Shown here piece by piece: positions 1 to 8,198 of a stretch of 64,000 nucleotides of DNA. Numbering within the stretch: the stretch's first letter is position 1; every line of letters begins with the position of its first letter. The position numbers and the translations under genes are program-made. The stretch lies in assembly GCF_049675895.1 (NCBI RefSeq), contig NZ_CP183834.1:806001-870000 (forward strand), written 5' to 3'. The notes beneath the pieces are model-generated. The model made no database searches and was not told the origin of the DNA. It saw nothing but the letters and a program-made list of their open reading frames with translations. This stretch comes from Ampullimonas aquatilis (GTDB taxonomy: Bacteria > Pseudomonadota > Gammaproteobacteria > Burkholderiales > Burkholderiaceae_D).

Positions 1-206
1 CAGGACGGATCGTGACCAAACGGGAGGAGCAAATTTTATATTTGCTCAAAGAAGGCAAGACCAATATCGAGATTGCTGAACAACTTGATGTCAGCCAGTG
101 GACCATCAAAAATCATTTGCAGATGATCTTTCGAAAGCTCAATGCCAACACCCGCACCCATGCCATTGCCAAGGCAATCAGCCTTGGTTTGCTCAAGGCC
201 GACTAG
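1..206 (+). CDS. LuxR-family regulator, EpsA-like, 3' end only
   Basis: This is the C-terminal end of a transcription factor cut by the window edge; the first complete codon begins at base 3. About 68 residues remain and they form a LuxR-type helix-turn-helix: a KREEQIL start, a GKTNIEIAEQL scaffold helix, and a recognition helix around SQWTIKNHLQMIFRKL. The wording resembles EpsA, the LuxR-type regulator found with exosortase and exopolysaccharide loci in betaproteobacteria. The sensory N-terminus is missing, so the signal cannot be judged. It is followed after 17 bases by the XrtH-type exosortase gene on the same strand. It is a candidate regulator of the CTAG-box promoters in this window, but that link is inference. 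Confidence 0.7.
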   Translation, partial: GRIVTKREEQILYLLKEGKTNIEIAEQLDVSQWTIKNHLQMIFRKLNANTRTHAIAKAISLGLLKAD

Positions 207-223
207 TGATTTGATGCGACGTT

Positions 224-736
224 GTGATTGCCGATTCATATCAGGTTAAACGTGTTGCAATTTTTCTTGTGATTTTCTTGGTACTGGAATTGATCTGGAT
301 TGCTGCTCGTGGCAGCTGGGTATATCGACTGATTATTGATAAATTGACGGTGACCTCGGCTGTTTTCTTTATCAATATCATTGATTCCAACGCCTTGGCA
401 CACGCGCTGGATGCTTCGATTCTTACCGGTGGTCTAGCCATCAATATTCTGAATGGCTGCGAGGGGATTGACATCCTATTCTTGCTATTGGCCGTTATGC
501 TGGCCCTGCCAGGTAGTTGGCTGGGTAAGCTGCAACGGATTTTAGCAATGAGTATTTTGGTGCTGACTCTCAATATTGTCAGAATCGTTTTGCTGGTAAT
601 GATTGCGCGCTATCACCGTCAATACTTTGATCTGGTACATGGTTTTATTGCACCGCTGATCATGATTGCAGTGTCGATGTTGATCTTGTTAGTGACGCCG
701 TCAAAGATAAAAACTGCCATGCCCGCAACGTTATGA
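224..736 (+). CDS. xrtH: Exosortase, XrtH type (IPTLxxWG-CTERM sorting)
   Basis: Integral membrane cysteine transpeptidase/protease of the exosortase family, about 170 residues, which is the short form typical of XrtH. The three family active-site residues are visible: Cys79 in NGCEGID, Arg120 in LNIVRIV and His139 in LVHGFIAP, set among hydrophobic segments. In this family the enzyme cleaves C-terminal sorting signals of exported proteins at the inner membrane. Assignment to XrtH rests on its size, on the neighbour of the XrtH-associated type, and on the adjacent protease with an IPTL-like tail. The chosen start is a GTG with no clear ribosome binding site. Its stop overlaps the next start (ATGA), so the two are translationally coupled. 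Confidence 0.8.
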   Translation: MIADSYQVKRVAIFLVIFLVLELIWIAARGSWVYRLIIDKLTVTSAVFFINIIDSNALAHALDASILTGGLAINILNGCEGIDILFLLLAVMLALPGSWLGKLQRILAMSILVLTLNIVRIVLLVMIARYHRQYFDLVHGFIAPLIMIAVSMLILLVTPSKIKTAMPATL

Positions 737-1368
737 CGGTTCCTTGCCCTGAAATGAAGCATTGGATTGTCAGAGGGATTGCTGCCATTTGCTTTTCATC
801 CATCATAGCACTGATGATTGGTCCGAACTTATTGGCGCTGGCCATCCCAATCTTTCGGTGGGAGCTACAGCAGCTTGATGACAGTTATCGTCTTGACAGT
901 CTCACCCTCACCAAGCATGATATTGGCGCAAGGTTGATCTTGAATGTGGGTCTGGTGCGATCAAAACTGGTTGGTAAGCAGGTGATTGTTCCTGACCGTT
1001 TGGGTCGTGGTACGGCTAAAGTCAGTATTCTTTGTGGACCACTGTTGTTCCCCTGGCTTTTTGCCTGGAGTTTTATACTGAGTGTGCCAGCGCTATCCTT
1101 GTCAAAAAGACTGACGGCAATTGGCATGGCGACGCTACTGATTGTTTTTAATAGCCTGATGGACGCGCCTTTGATTTTTTTGGCAGAGCTGGAGGACATG
1201 CTCTGGAGCGTCCATCATGTTGAAGAAAATAGTCTCCTGATTATCTACAGAGAATTTTTGGATGGTGGCGGTCGTATTGCCATTGGCTTATGGATTGGCT
1301 GGTTGGGATTGACGATGGTGACTGGCTATTCAAACTTTGCGCTTCGCCACAAAACTGATACACAATGA
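733..1368 (+). CDS. XrtH-associated membrane protein
   Basis: A 211-residue protein with an N-terminal membrane segment (about residues 10-36), a middle region of some 80 residues probably outside the membrane, and three or so further membrane segments toward the C-terminus. Its position, overlapping the XrtH stop codon by 4 bases, fits the family known as exosortase H-associated membrane protein. I cannot see a catalytic motif; a role as partner of XrtH is inferred from the fused translation. Its last 39 bases are also the last 39 bases of the protease gene on the opposite strand, an unusual convergent overlap. Confidence 0.65.
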   Translation: MTVPCPEMKHWIVRGIAAICFSSIIALMIGPNLLALAIPIFRWELQQLDDSYRLDSLTLTKHDIGARLILNVGLVRSKLVGKQVIVPDRLGRGTAKVSILCGPLLFPWLFAWSFILSVPALSLSKRLTAIGMATLLIVFNSLMDAPLIFLAELEDMLWSVHHVEENSLLIIYREFLDGGGRIAIGLWIGWLGLTMVTGYSNFALRHKTDTQ

Positions 1369-3474
1369 GGTCATCAAAAGCAAAGCCCATTGCGGCAGGG
1401 TAGGCACATCCACATTGCCAGCCGAAACGGCAACGAGCAGATTATTGCTGTTGTTGGCTGTATTCGAATCTGGTACATCTGAATTTATACTGGCTGACAA
1501 TGGTTGATTACCTGTTGCCGTATTCCATGTGATCGGGATGACATAGATTGCGCTTGCACCTGCTGCAATACTGGCTTGCGAACAAGTGATGGTATTGGCC
1601 GCAATATTGCATCCATTTGGTAAGGCCCCAGCTATTGCGCCGTTTGGCAGCGCCAGGGTCACTATCACATTGGTGGCGACATTGGGGCCTGAGTTGCTGG
1701 CAACCAGCGTATAAGTACTCGTGTCACCAAAGAATTCATTATTCTGACCAGTCACACTAACACCTAAATTGGCCTGGGCGCTGGTATTGATTGACCAGTT
1801 AAGATGAATAGTGCCACTGGCAGCATTTTTTCCATCCACAACAAAAGAGTACTGTTGTCCGGTAACTGCTTGAAAGACTGCGGTACTCACGCCGCCTGCT
1901 GTGCCATCGTCATCATTTGAGGCTGCTGTCGATAAGTTGACAATATTGCCACCGGTATAAACTGCCAGTAAGGTATCAAATGTACTGCTATGGGTGGTGA
2001 CAGTGACCTGGCCATTACCTGTGCCCATCCAGCGCCACCATACGGATTTTCCGCCAGAGTTACCTGCATGGTTATATTCGCCGGACTCTTTGGAGCCCAA
2101 TAAATTGGTGGCTGCAATGGATCCCGTTGCGCCACTTACTACCGTCTTGCTGGAAAAATCATCATTAATGGGGCGTGCGGATTCCAGTAAGTTGATTCTG
2201 GGCTTGGTAATGTTGTTGCGGGTATCGAGAATATTATTGCCATTATTAATCAGACGATTTTGCAACTGACTGAGGCTTTCAGTGGGGAAAGCGGCTCTTA
2301 ATACGGCGAGTGATCCAGCCACATGGGGTGAAGCCTGCGACGTACCACCGATCGTAATACCTGCTGCGGTGATCATGGCTCCTGGCGCGAGCAGGCTCAA
2401 ATAACTGGCACTATTGGAAAAGCAGGTGATCTTGTCAGCTTGAGTTGTGGCATCAGTGCATAAGCCGTTGCCCCAGCTCAGTCCGCCATTATTGCCATCG
2501 TAAACAGCGCCGACAGAAATGACGCCAGGTACACAGGCGGGACTGGACAAACCATTGGTAAAGGCGTCGTTACCAGCTGCTGCCACCACACTGATGCCCG
2601 CATTGATGGCATTGGTGATGGGGGTCGTCATGGCACTGCTGGCGCAGGTGGTAGTGTTGACAACGCCATCACCCAGACTCATATTCAATGAAGCAATATT
2701 GTAGGTACTCTTATTGGCAATTGCCCAGTTAATCGCATCAATCAGGTCAGAGAAAAAGGCGCCATTGCCTGAAAAGACATTGAGCATCAGAATCTTGGTA
2801 TTGGGTGCAACCCCAGTCACAATTGCCGAGACATTGGTGCCATGATCATTATTGCTACTGCCCGTACCAAAATCCATTGAAACAGCCACTTTGCAAGAAG
2901 CAGGTACACCGGGTGCGGTACATGAGCCAAATGCAGCATTGCCATAATTGATACCGTCATCCAAAACGGCCACAGCGGTGCCATCTCCTTTATAGAGGGC
3001 ATTGGAAACTGCGGGTTGGTTAATCAGTGGCAGGCTCTGTGCGAGTACCCGATGTACTTGACGGTTTTCATACACTGCTTTGATATCTGGGCTCACCAAT
3101 AATTGTTCAAAGGCTTTGCTGGAATGTACGCGTTTAAACGAGAGTGGAAGATGGCTGTAATCACGTAGCTCTTCCACTTCATTATTGAAGTGCTGCTGGT
3201 TGGCGCGTTCTTTGATCTTTTGGAATGCCTTGTGGCGTGCTTCCAGGGTGGTTTCGTTATCAATATTATTGACAGCGCTATTTTGATTATTTTTGGATTG
3301 CGTTTCAACAGAACCGGATTGATACTCGACAATAATGTCAGCTGTTTGTCCCAGTTTCAATTTTTTTCGTAAAGCCTCCACATCCGAGTCGGCATGACTC
3401 AGTGTTGCCTGACTCATCAAGACTAAAAACTGAAAAAATATTATAAGGGCACGTTGTGTCATCAAATTCACCAT
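1330..3474 (-). CDS. Subtilisin-like S8 serine protease with IPTL-CTERM tail
   Basis: Secreted protease of about 714 residues. The order is: signal peptide ending near SHA (residue 28), an I9-like propeptide, then the S8 domain with Asp172 (VAVLDDG), His211 (DHGTNVSA), oxyanion Asn302 (AAAGND) and Ser379 (GTSQASPH). After it comes a domain with the SVWWRW...TFDTLLAVYTG pattern, then a DUF11-like domain (YTLVASNSGPNVATNV). The tail is VPTLPQWALLLMTS, a hydrophobic stretch and AKRKV, matching the IPTLxxWG-CTERM sorting signal read by XrtH. It is convergent with the XrtH pair and is the only protein here with this tail. ATG at 3462 (GGTGA upstream) is an alternative start that leaves a better signal peptide. 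Confidence 0.88.
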   Translation of the reverse strand: MVNLMTQRALIIFFQFLVLMSQATLSHADSDVEALRKKLKLGQTADIIVEYQSGSVETQSKNNQNSAVNNIDNETTLEARHKAFQKIKERANQQHFNNEVEELRDYSHLPLSFKRVHSSKAFEQLLVSPDIKAVYENRQVHRVLAQSLPLINQPAVSNALYKGDGTAVAVLDDGINYGNAAFGSCTAPGVPASCKVAVSMDFGTGSSNNDHGTNVSAIVTGVAPNTKILMLNVFSGNGAFFSDLIDAINWAIANKSTYNIASLNMSLGDGVVNTTTCASSAMTTPITNAINAGISVVAAAGNDAFTNGLSSPACVPGVISVGAVYDGNNGGLSWGNGLCTDATTQADKITCFSNSASYLSLLAPGAMITAAGITIGGTSQASPHVAGSLAVLRAAFPTESLSQLQNRLINNGNNILDTRNNITKPRINLLESARPINDDFSSKTVVSGATGSIAATNLLGSKESGEYNHAGNSGGKSVWWRWMGTGNGQVTVTTHSSTFDTLLAVYTGGNIVNLSTAASNDDDGTAGGVSTAVFQAVTGQQYSFVVDGKNAASGTIHLNWSINTSAQANLGVSVTGQNNEFFGDTSTYTLVASNSGPNVATNVIVTLALPNGAIAGALPNGCNIAANTITCSQASIAAGASAIYVIPITWNTATGNQPLSASINSDVPDSNTANNSNNLLVAVSAGNVDVPTLPQWALLLMTSLCISFVAKRKV

Positions 3475-3932
3475 TCTGGGAGTCTGAATTATGCGTAATT
3501 GAAATGTCAGTGTATTGACATTAAGTCACTTTTTTATAGTACGAATGAGCCATGCCATTAGGTATTTCAACAAACCGGTTCCTAATTCACGCATTGGCAG
3601 TAAGGATTCTTGTCAGTCAATAAAGTGACTGTCATATATTTTTCATAAATCTGGATTAATTTGGATGCTGTTACAAATTACTAAGTAGATCATTAATCAA
3701 AAATTAAATTATTTTAGTTTCCCTTCCAACTGATATTTCCCCGATTTCCAACGGACTAGTCCGTTTTGGTCATAGAGATTTCATTATCTGCAGTGGATAA
3801 TGCGATGAGGACATGTATTCCATCATCAAATCCTAGGCGATTGTTCATTGCGGTATGTTGCATGATTGTTGCTTTTGTCGAGTGGCATCACATGATCTTT
3901 CGCACACACTCTTTATGCCTTTGGGGAACACC
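3475..3932. other. Intergenic region between protease and PEP-CTERM gene
   Basis: About 460 bases between divergent genes. It contains the perfect 16-base palindrome described separately at 3750-3765. A TTGACA (3515) and TATAGT (3535) pair is present but only 14 bases apart, so it is a poor standard promoter. A TGTCAT (3630) with TAAATC 10 bases later resembles the lower half of the CTAG-box promoters. No gene was recognised; an upstream in-frame ATG at 3855 lacks a ribosome binding site and would ruin the signal peptide of the next protein. Confidence 0.5.
3750..3765. promoter_or_regulatory. 16-bp perfect palindrome, putative operator
   Basis: AACGGACTAGTCCGTT reads the same on both strands. 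It lies 167 bases before the start codon of the PEP-CTERM gene at 3933. Its CTAG core starts exactly 60 bases before a TATTCC at 3816, the same distance as in the four CTAG-box promoters, although the TGTCAY element is not recognisable here. Probably a binding site for a dimeric regulator. Confidence 0.55.
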
Positions 3933-4520
3933 ATGATTAAAAAACTGATATGTGGATTAGCCTGTGCCGGATTGTTCGGTCACACTATCCAAGCCAATGC
4001 CTGTATGATTGGCGAAGAAAAAAATGCCAGTACGACGCCAGTAGTCAAGCCACAATCGACTAATTCCGGTTATACGTCGGTCAGCTTTACAACCTCGTTC
4101 ATCACGAATTCATCCTCAATTTCTTTGAATGACAGCGCACTGAAGTCATTTGAAACCAGTTTGAATACGTTTGTTGCCGATTTCTTTAAAAAATCTTTTG
4201 TGCCCACCGGATTTTTCCAGGGCAGTAATATCAGTGACACAATCGCCAAGGTTGATTTGAGCAAGCTGTTTCCAAACCCTGCCGGAATTTTTGGCAGCAG
4301 CAGTTTATCTAATAGTGGCAGTGTTTGGCTGGGCTATTCAGCTGCAGCGCAGTCATCCAATGGCTCAACATTCTTTGCCAGCCAAACCACCACAGTGGTT
4401 AAATTTAACAGTAGTGATGTTCCTGCCAGTCCGGTACCTGTTCCTGGTGGTGCATTATTGCTGGGTAGTGGCCTGATTGGTCTGGTTGGTGTGAGCCGCC
4501 GCAAGCTGAAAGCAGCTTGA
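3933..4520 (+). CDS. PEP-CTERM-like secreted protein with VPVPG tail
   Basis: Exported protein of about 195 residues. The start at 3933 is chosen because GGGGAA precedes it and it begins a clean signal peptide (MIKKLICGLACAGLFGHT, cut near ANA). The body is rich in Ser, Thr and Asn and has no recognised domain. The C-terminus has the tripartite sorting signal: VPVPGGALLLGSG, a hydrophobic helix, then SRRKLKAA. This is the VPLPA/PEP-CTERM type handled by exosortases, most likely the XrtD-type enzyme at 42798. The gene is followed closely by a glycosyltransferase-41-like gene. No substrate or binding function can be read from the sequence. Confidence 0.8.
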   Translation: MIKKLICGLACAGLFGHTIQANACMIGEEKNASTTPVVKPQSTNSGYTSVSFTTSFITNSSSISLNDSALKSFETSLNTFVADFFKKSFVPTGFFQGSNISDTIAKVDLSKLFPNPAGIFGSSSLSNSGSVWLGYSAAAQSSNGSTFFASQTTTVVKFNSSDVPASPVPVPGGALLLGSGLIGLVGVSRRKLKAA

Positions 4521-4557
4521 ATTAAGCTGTAATGCAATTGTCATAAGTCTGTCATGG

Positions 4558-6915
4558 GTGATGGGGCAGAATTCAGGGTCGTCTACCAGTCTGAATTCAT
4601 ACACGGCTCCATCACTTATGTCCAAGTCAAAAAAGGGCACTCCCCAACGACTTACTACTCGTCGTCAAGCTTTGCAATCTACCCAGTCTCAAATTCAAGT
4701 CGATGACTTGGCTTTGGCTTATAGTGCTTACAGCGGTCAGCATTTGGCGCAAGCCTATGAATTTGCCTTGGTGGCTAATCAAGCCAATGAGCGACGGGTC
4801 GAAGTTAAGCAGCTACTTGCCATCATTACGCTTCAGCAGAACAATCTCTTGCTGTCGGAGGATTGGATCAATCAGGCAATTCAGCTCAGTCCAACTGCGG
4901 TAAACAATTTTCAAATTCTTGGTCGAATTCATAAAGCGCAGGGACAGCTTGAAAAAGCCATTGCTGCCTATCAACAGGCAATTCAACTCAATCCACGTTT
5001 TGCTGATGGCCACGTCAGCATTGGTATTGCCTACAAATTGATGGGTGATTTTGTTTCCGCTGAAAATCACTATTTGATGGCTCTAAAAATCAATCCTGCT
5101 ATGGCAACGGCACGTACTAATCTGGCAAACTTGCAGATCGAGATGAGTCAACAGCTGGGTCGCTCAGAGGGCGAAGGTGATTGGGTTAAAAAAAATGAGC
5201 TGTTGCAGCGCCAGGCCTTACTGGCCGATCCTGACAATCCTTTGATATTGCGAAATCTGGCTAGCTGTTTATTGCTATCCGGGCAAAATGAAGAGGCGCT
5301 CGAATTACTCAACAAAGCCTTGGCACTGGACAACACCAGTGAGATTATCTGTCTGGATCTGGGTACTTTGCTTCAAAGAATGAAGCGCTATGAGTCAGCG
5401 GCGATGGTCTACGAGCGATGGTTGTCACTCAATAGACCAGCTACCATGATACAGATCAATCTATCTTCCTGCTATCACGAGCTGGGTAGGGTAGAAGATT
5501 CCATCGTGCTGATTGATGAAGTATTGGCGCGAGAGCCCAATATGCCGCACGCAATATGTAATCTGGCGCATTCATTGTCGCAAAGTCTGGAGATTCCCAA
5601 ATCCTTGGCGTTGTTCAAGCAAGCGATTGAGATAGAGCCCAATATTGTCGAATGGCATTCCTGTTATTTGATGACGCTTAATTATTTCAAGGAAGACGCA
5701 GCGCATATTGCCAAAGAGCATGCAACAATTAACCAGTTGTATGACAAGCGCAATTTATCTCCCACGGACTTTAGTGTCATCCCCAATAAGCCCACTGGCA
5801 GAAGGTTGCGGATTGCCTATATTTCAGCCGATCTGCGGCGGCATTCTGTCGGATATTTTTGTGAACCCTTATTCAAGCATCACAATCACGAGCAATTTGA
5901 GGTTTATGGCTACTTCAATCTGGCCTATGAAGATGAGGTTACATTGCGCCTTAAGCAGCATGCCAATCATTGGCGCGCCTGCGCTTATTGGTCTGACGAA
6001 GAGCTCTATCAAAAAATTCGCGCTGATGAAATTGATATTCTGATTGATCTGGCAGTGCACACGTCAGGTAACCGCATGAATGTGATCGCCCGAAAACCTG
6101 CGCCCATCATTATCAATTATCTTGGCTATCCCGAAACCAGTGGATTGAGGGCTTACGACTTCCGCATCAGTGACCATCAGATTGATCCACCGCAGCTCAT
6201 ACCATTTAATAGTGAAGCCGTCCTCAATATGCCGCACAGCATGTTTTGTTATGGCACCGATTCTGACTCACAAGTTCAATCATTGCCTGCATTACAGCGT
6301 GGTGCAATCACATTTGGCTCTTTTAATAATCTGGCCAAACTGAGTCATGCCACACTCAGCTTATGGGCCAGTGTGTTGCATGCTGTGCCCAATAGTCGTT
6401 TGTTTTTAAAAGCACGTTCGCTATCTTCATCAAAGAATCAACAAGAGCTGATTGCACGGTTTGCCGCGCTGGGTATCGCATTTGACAGACTTATTCTGAA
6501 TCCTTGGCAGCCCGATCTGAAAAGCCATCTCGACGTTTACAGCCAGGTTGACATTGGCCTGGATAGTTACCCCTTCAATGGTGCGACCACTACCTGCGAG
6601 GCCTTATGGATGGGCGTGCCAGTATTGTCGCTTTGTGGTCAGACCCATACGTCGCGCATGGGCGCATCAATTCTTACCGCTGCCGGATTGTCTGATTGGA
6701 TCTGTGCCAGTGGTGAAGAGCTGGTGCAGAAAGCCATTGCCTATTCGGCGGATTTACCAGCTTTAAATGCCATTCGTCAGCAGTGTCGGCCCAATATGCA
6801 GAATGGGCCATTGATGTCGGCGGCCCAGTTTACGCAGGATTTTGAGCAACTCTTGCGGCATGCCTGGCAAATCAAGCTGGCCACATCATTGTCAAATTCT
6901 GTTCAGGTAGTCTGA
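4558..6915 (+). CDS. TPR / O-GlcNAc transferase-like glycosyltransferase (GT41)
   Basis: A 785-residue, probably cytoplasmic protein without signal peptide. Residues 50 to about 390 are TPR repeats (for example KAIAAYQQAIQLNPRFADGH). From about 411 the sequence is the SPINDLY/OGT catalytic domain: RRLRIAYISADLRRHSVG, then FGSFNNLAKLS, LDSYPFNGATTTCEALWMGVP and the QTHTSRMGASIL end. Family members transfer a sugar from a nucleotide donor to Ser/Thr of proteins, though bacterial substrates are mostly unknown. Starts at GTG 4558, ATG 4561 or ATG 4618 are all possible; none has a strong ribosome binding site. It lies 37 bases after a Ser/Thr-rich sorted protein and overlaps the pseudopilin-like gene, so the three may form one unit. 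Confidence 0.85.
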   Translation: MMGQNSGSSTSLNSYTAPSLMSKSKKGTPQRLTTRRQALQSTQSQIQVDDLALAYSAYSGQHLAQAYEFALVANQANERRVEVKQLLAIITLQQNNLLLSEDWINQAIQLSPTAVNNFQILGRIHKAQGQLEKAIAAYQQAIQLNPRFADGHVSIGIAYKLMGDFVSAENHYLMALKINPAMATARTNLANLQIEMSQQLGRSEGEGDWVKKNELLQRQALLADPDNPLILRNLASCLLLSGQNEEALELLNKALALDNTSEIICLDLGTLLQRMKRYESAAMVYERWLSLNRPATMIQINLSSCYHELGRVEDSIVLIDEVLAREPNMPHAICNLAHSLSQSLEIPKSLALFKQAIEIEPNIVEWHSCYLMTLNYFKEDAAHIAKEHATINQLYDKRNLSPTDFSVIPNKPTGRRLRIAYISADLRRHSVGYFCEPLFKHHNHEQFEVYGYFNLAYEDEVTLRLKQHANHWRACAYWSDEELYQKIRADEIDILIDLAVHTSGNRMNVIARKPAPIIINYLGYPETSGLRAYDFRISDHQIDPPQLIPFNSEAVLNMPHSMFCYGTDSDSQVQSLPALQRGAITFGSFNNLAKLSHATLSLWASVLHAVPNSRLFLKARSLSSSKNQQELIARFAALGIAFDRLILNPWQPDLKSHLDVYSQVDIGLDSYPFNGATTTCEALWMGVPVLSLCGQTHTSRMGASILTAAGLSDWICASGEELVQKAIAYSADLPALNAIRQQCRPNMQNGPLMSAAQFTQDFEQLLRHAWQIKLATSLSNSVQVV

Positions 6916-7715
6916 TGTCAATCCACTCCCCTAGACGGGTGCCAGCATGCGGCTTTACCTACCTGGGTGTGATCTTTCTGGTCTTTATATTGTCCATCGC
7001 CAGTCTTGCAGCAACTTTGGTCTGGTCGATTGAAATACGACGTGCCAATGAAGAAGAATTACTTTTCATCGGCAATCAGTTTCGTGAAGCCATTGAGCAA
7101 TATCGCAAACAAAGTGGCACCATCCCTCAGCCCTATCCGACATCCCTGGAACAATTGGTATTAGATAAACGTTTTCCCAAACCAAAGCGTTATTTAAGAA
7201 AGATTTACATTGACCCACTCACCGGTAAATCGCAGTGGGGACTAGTCCGCACCAAGGGGCAGGGCATCGTCGGTATTTATAGCTTATCTCTGCATCGGCC
7301 GATTCGTATCGCCAATTTTCTTTATGGTGCCGTGCTCGACAAGGATGCTAAAACCTATCGCAACTGGCGCTTTTTGGTCGCCGATATTGGTACTGGTATT
7401 GAGGCTGAAAAGACCACGGAAAATAGCCCAATCAACAGCGCGCCACCACCTGCCGAAGTGCCAGTCGTGCCAGCGCCAACAGCACAAACCGCAGCTTTAC
7501 CCAATGCCAGAAAACTGTTTGATGGTTTAAAAAATAAAAACCCGGAAACCTGTGAGCGCATTCGCCAGAGCGACCTTGGCATCTGTGCTGACCAGGAAGT
7601 CAAGTTTGGGCGTGAAGCCGCGGGTGATTGTTTAGGCTCGGCTTCGGTACGTTATACGCAATGTTTAACGGGCGAGGGTGGTGCTTTGCCGAGTTTGTAC
7701 TTCCGTCGCAATTAG
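6915..7715 (+). CDS. Type II secretion pseudopilin-like protein
   Basis: A 266-residue protein with a type IV prepilin-type N-terminus: a short basic leader ending in CG, then FTYLGVIFLVFIL and a hydrophobic helix. The glutamate usual at position +5 of the mature protein is replaced by Gly, as in a set of GspG-like proteins of betaproteobacteria. The globular part carries the family pattern YPTSLEQLVLDKRFP...IYIDPLTGKSQWGLVR...GIVGIYSLS. A Pro/Ala linker and a Cys-containing C-terminal region follow. Its start overlaps the stop of the OGT-like gene (TGATG overlap). No other secretion genes are nearby, so it may be a stand-alone minor pseudopilin or an adapted extracellular protein. Confidence 0.75.
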   Translation: MSIHSPRRVPACGFTYLGVIFLVFILSIASLAATLVWSIEIRRANEEELLFIGNQFREAIEQYRKQSGTIPQPYPTSLEQLVLDKRFPKPKRYLRKIYIDPLTGKSQWGLVRTKGQGIVGIYSLSLHRPIRIANFLYGAVLDKDAKTYRNWRFLVADIGTGIEAEKTTENSPINSAPPPAEVPVVPAPTAQTAALPNARKLFDGLKNKNPETCERIRQSDLGICADQEVKFGREAAGDCLGSASVRYTQCLTGEGGALPSLYFRRN

Positions 7716-7780
7716 ATTTTAAAAAATCATTCAAAAATTCAATAAAACATTCCCCAATGTGATGCACCTTTTGCAAAGAA

Positions 7781-7860
7781 CTAGTCCGAACGGACTAGAT
7801 AGTTACGACTATTTTTATCTTGCAAACTGCCATATCTGTGTCGTATTACACGTTTATAGT
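7781..7860 (+). promoter_or_regulatory. CTAG-box promoter, distal copy
   Basis: CTAGTCCG-AA-CGGACTAG forms an inverted repeat at 7781-7798. The right-hand CTAG begins at 7795 and a TATAGT begins exactly 60 bases later at 7855. TGTCGT lies 10 bases before the TATAGT. GACT at 7807 occupies the same second half-site position as in the copies at 26415 and 27180. There is no recognisable -35 hexamer, which suggests activator dependence. Confidence 0.6.
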
Positions 7861-7878
7861 GCGAGTAGGAGTTGGGTG

Positions 7879-7941
7879 ATGAACCACGAACAACAAGCCG
7901 TAAAGGCCTGCTCCAAGAAAGTGCCTGGTACTAGTCCATAG
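7879..7941 (+). CDS. Possible 20-residue leader peptide
   Basis: A short open frame MNHEQQAVKACSKKVPGTSP starting with ATG 7879, preceded at 7 bases by AGGAG (7867-7871). The stop codon falls inside the second CTAG box at 7931. If the distal promoter is used, the transcript would begin almost at the ribosome binding site. No homology is recognised. It could be a leader peptide or chance. Confidence 0.2.
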   Translation: MNHEQQAVKACSKKVPGTSP

Positions 7942-7996
7942 GGGTTATTTTCTGAATAAAAAGGGTCGTCAAGCTGTCACATGAGTTGCTTATAGT
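7931..7996 (+). promoter_or_regulatory. CTAG-box promoter, proximal copy
   Basis: GTACTAGTCCATAGG contains the box (CTAG begins 7931). TATAGT begins 60 bases later at 7991, and TGTCAC (7975-7980) precedes it by 10 bases. This copy lies 136 bases after the distal copy and drives the PEP-CTERM gene at 8199, leaving a long leader of about 195 bases. The leader holds an A7/T7 hairpin (AAAAAAG-TTCCGG-CTTTTTT at 8125-8144) that could act on elongation or stability. Confidence 0.65.
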
Positions 7997-8198
7997 TCGG
8001 GTGCGTTGGGGGTTGTAGCAAACAATACAAGCTTTAACTACTTTAGAAGCAATAAGCCGTGACAGGTGATGATTCTGAGGTTTGGGTAACCAATCCAGTT
8101 GCAAACTTGGATAAGGCAGTCAGAAAAAAAGTTCCGGCTTTTTTATTGAAGGCTCCAAATTGAGTAGTACTTTTTAAATCGTGATAACAGGAGAGTTT

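Noticed and set aside
7240..7251. GGACTAGTCCGC inside the pseudopilin-like gene, resembling the CTAG palindrome
   Set aside because: It encodes the conserved WGLVR of the protein family and has no -10 element at the 60-base distance, so it is most likely coding constraint.
7975..7990. Sigma-54 promoter reading of TGTCAC-N5-TTGCT
   Set aside because: The GG of the -24 element is GT here and the -12 GC is not kept in the other copies, so a sigma-54 class does not explain the group.
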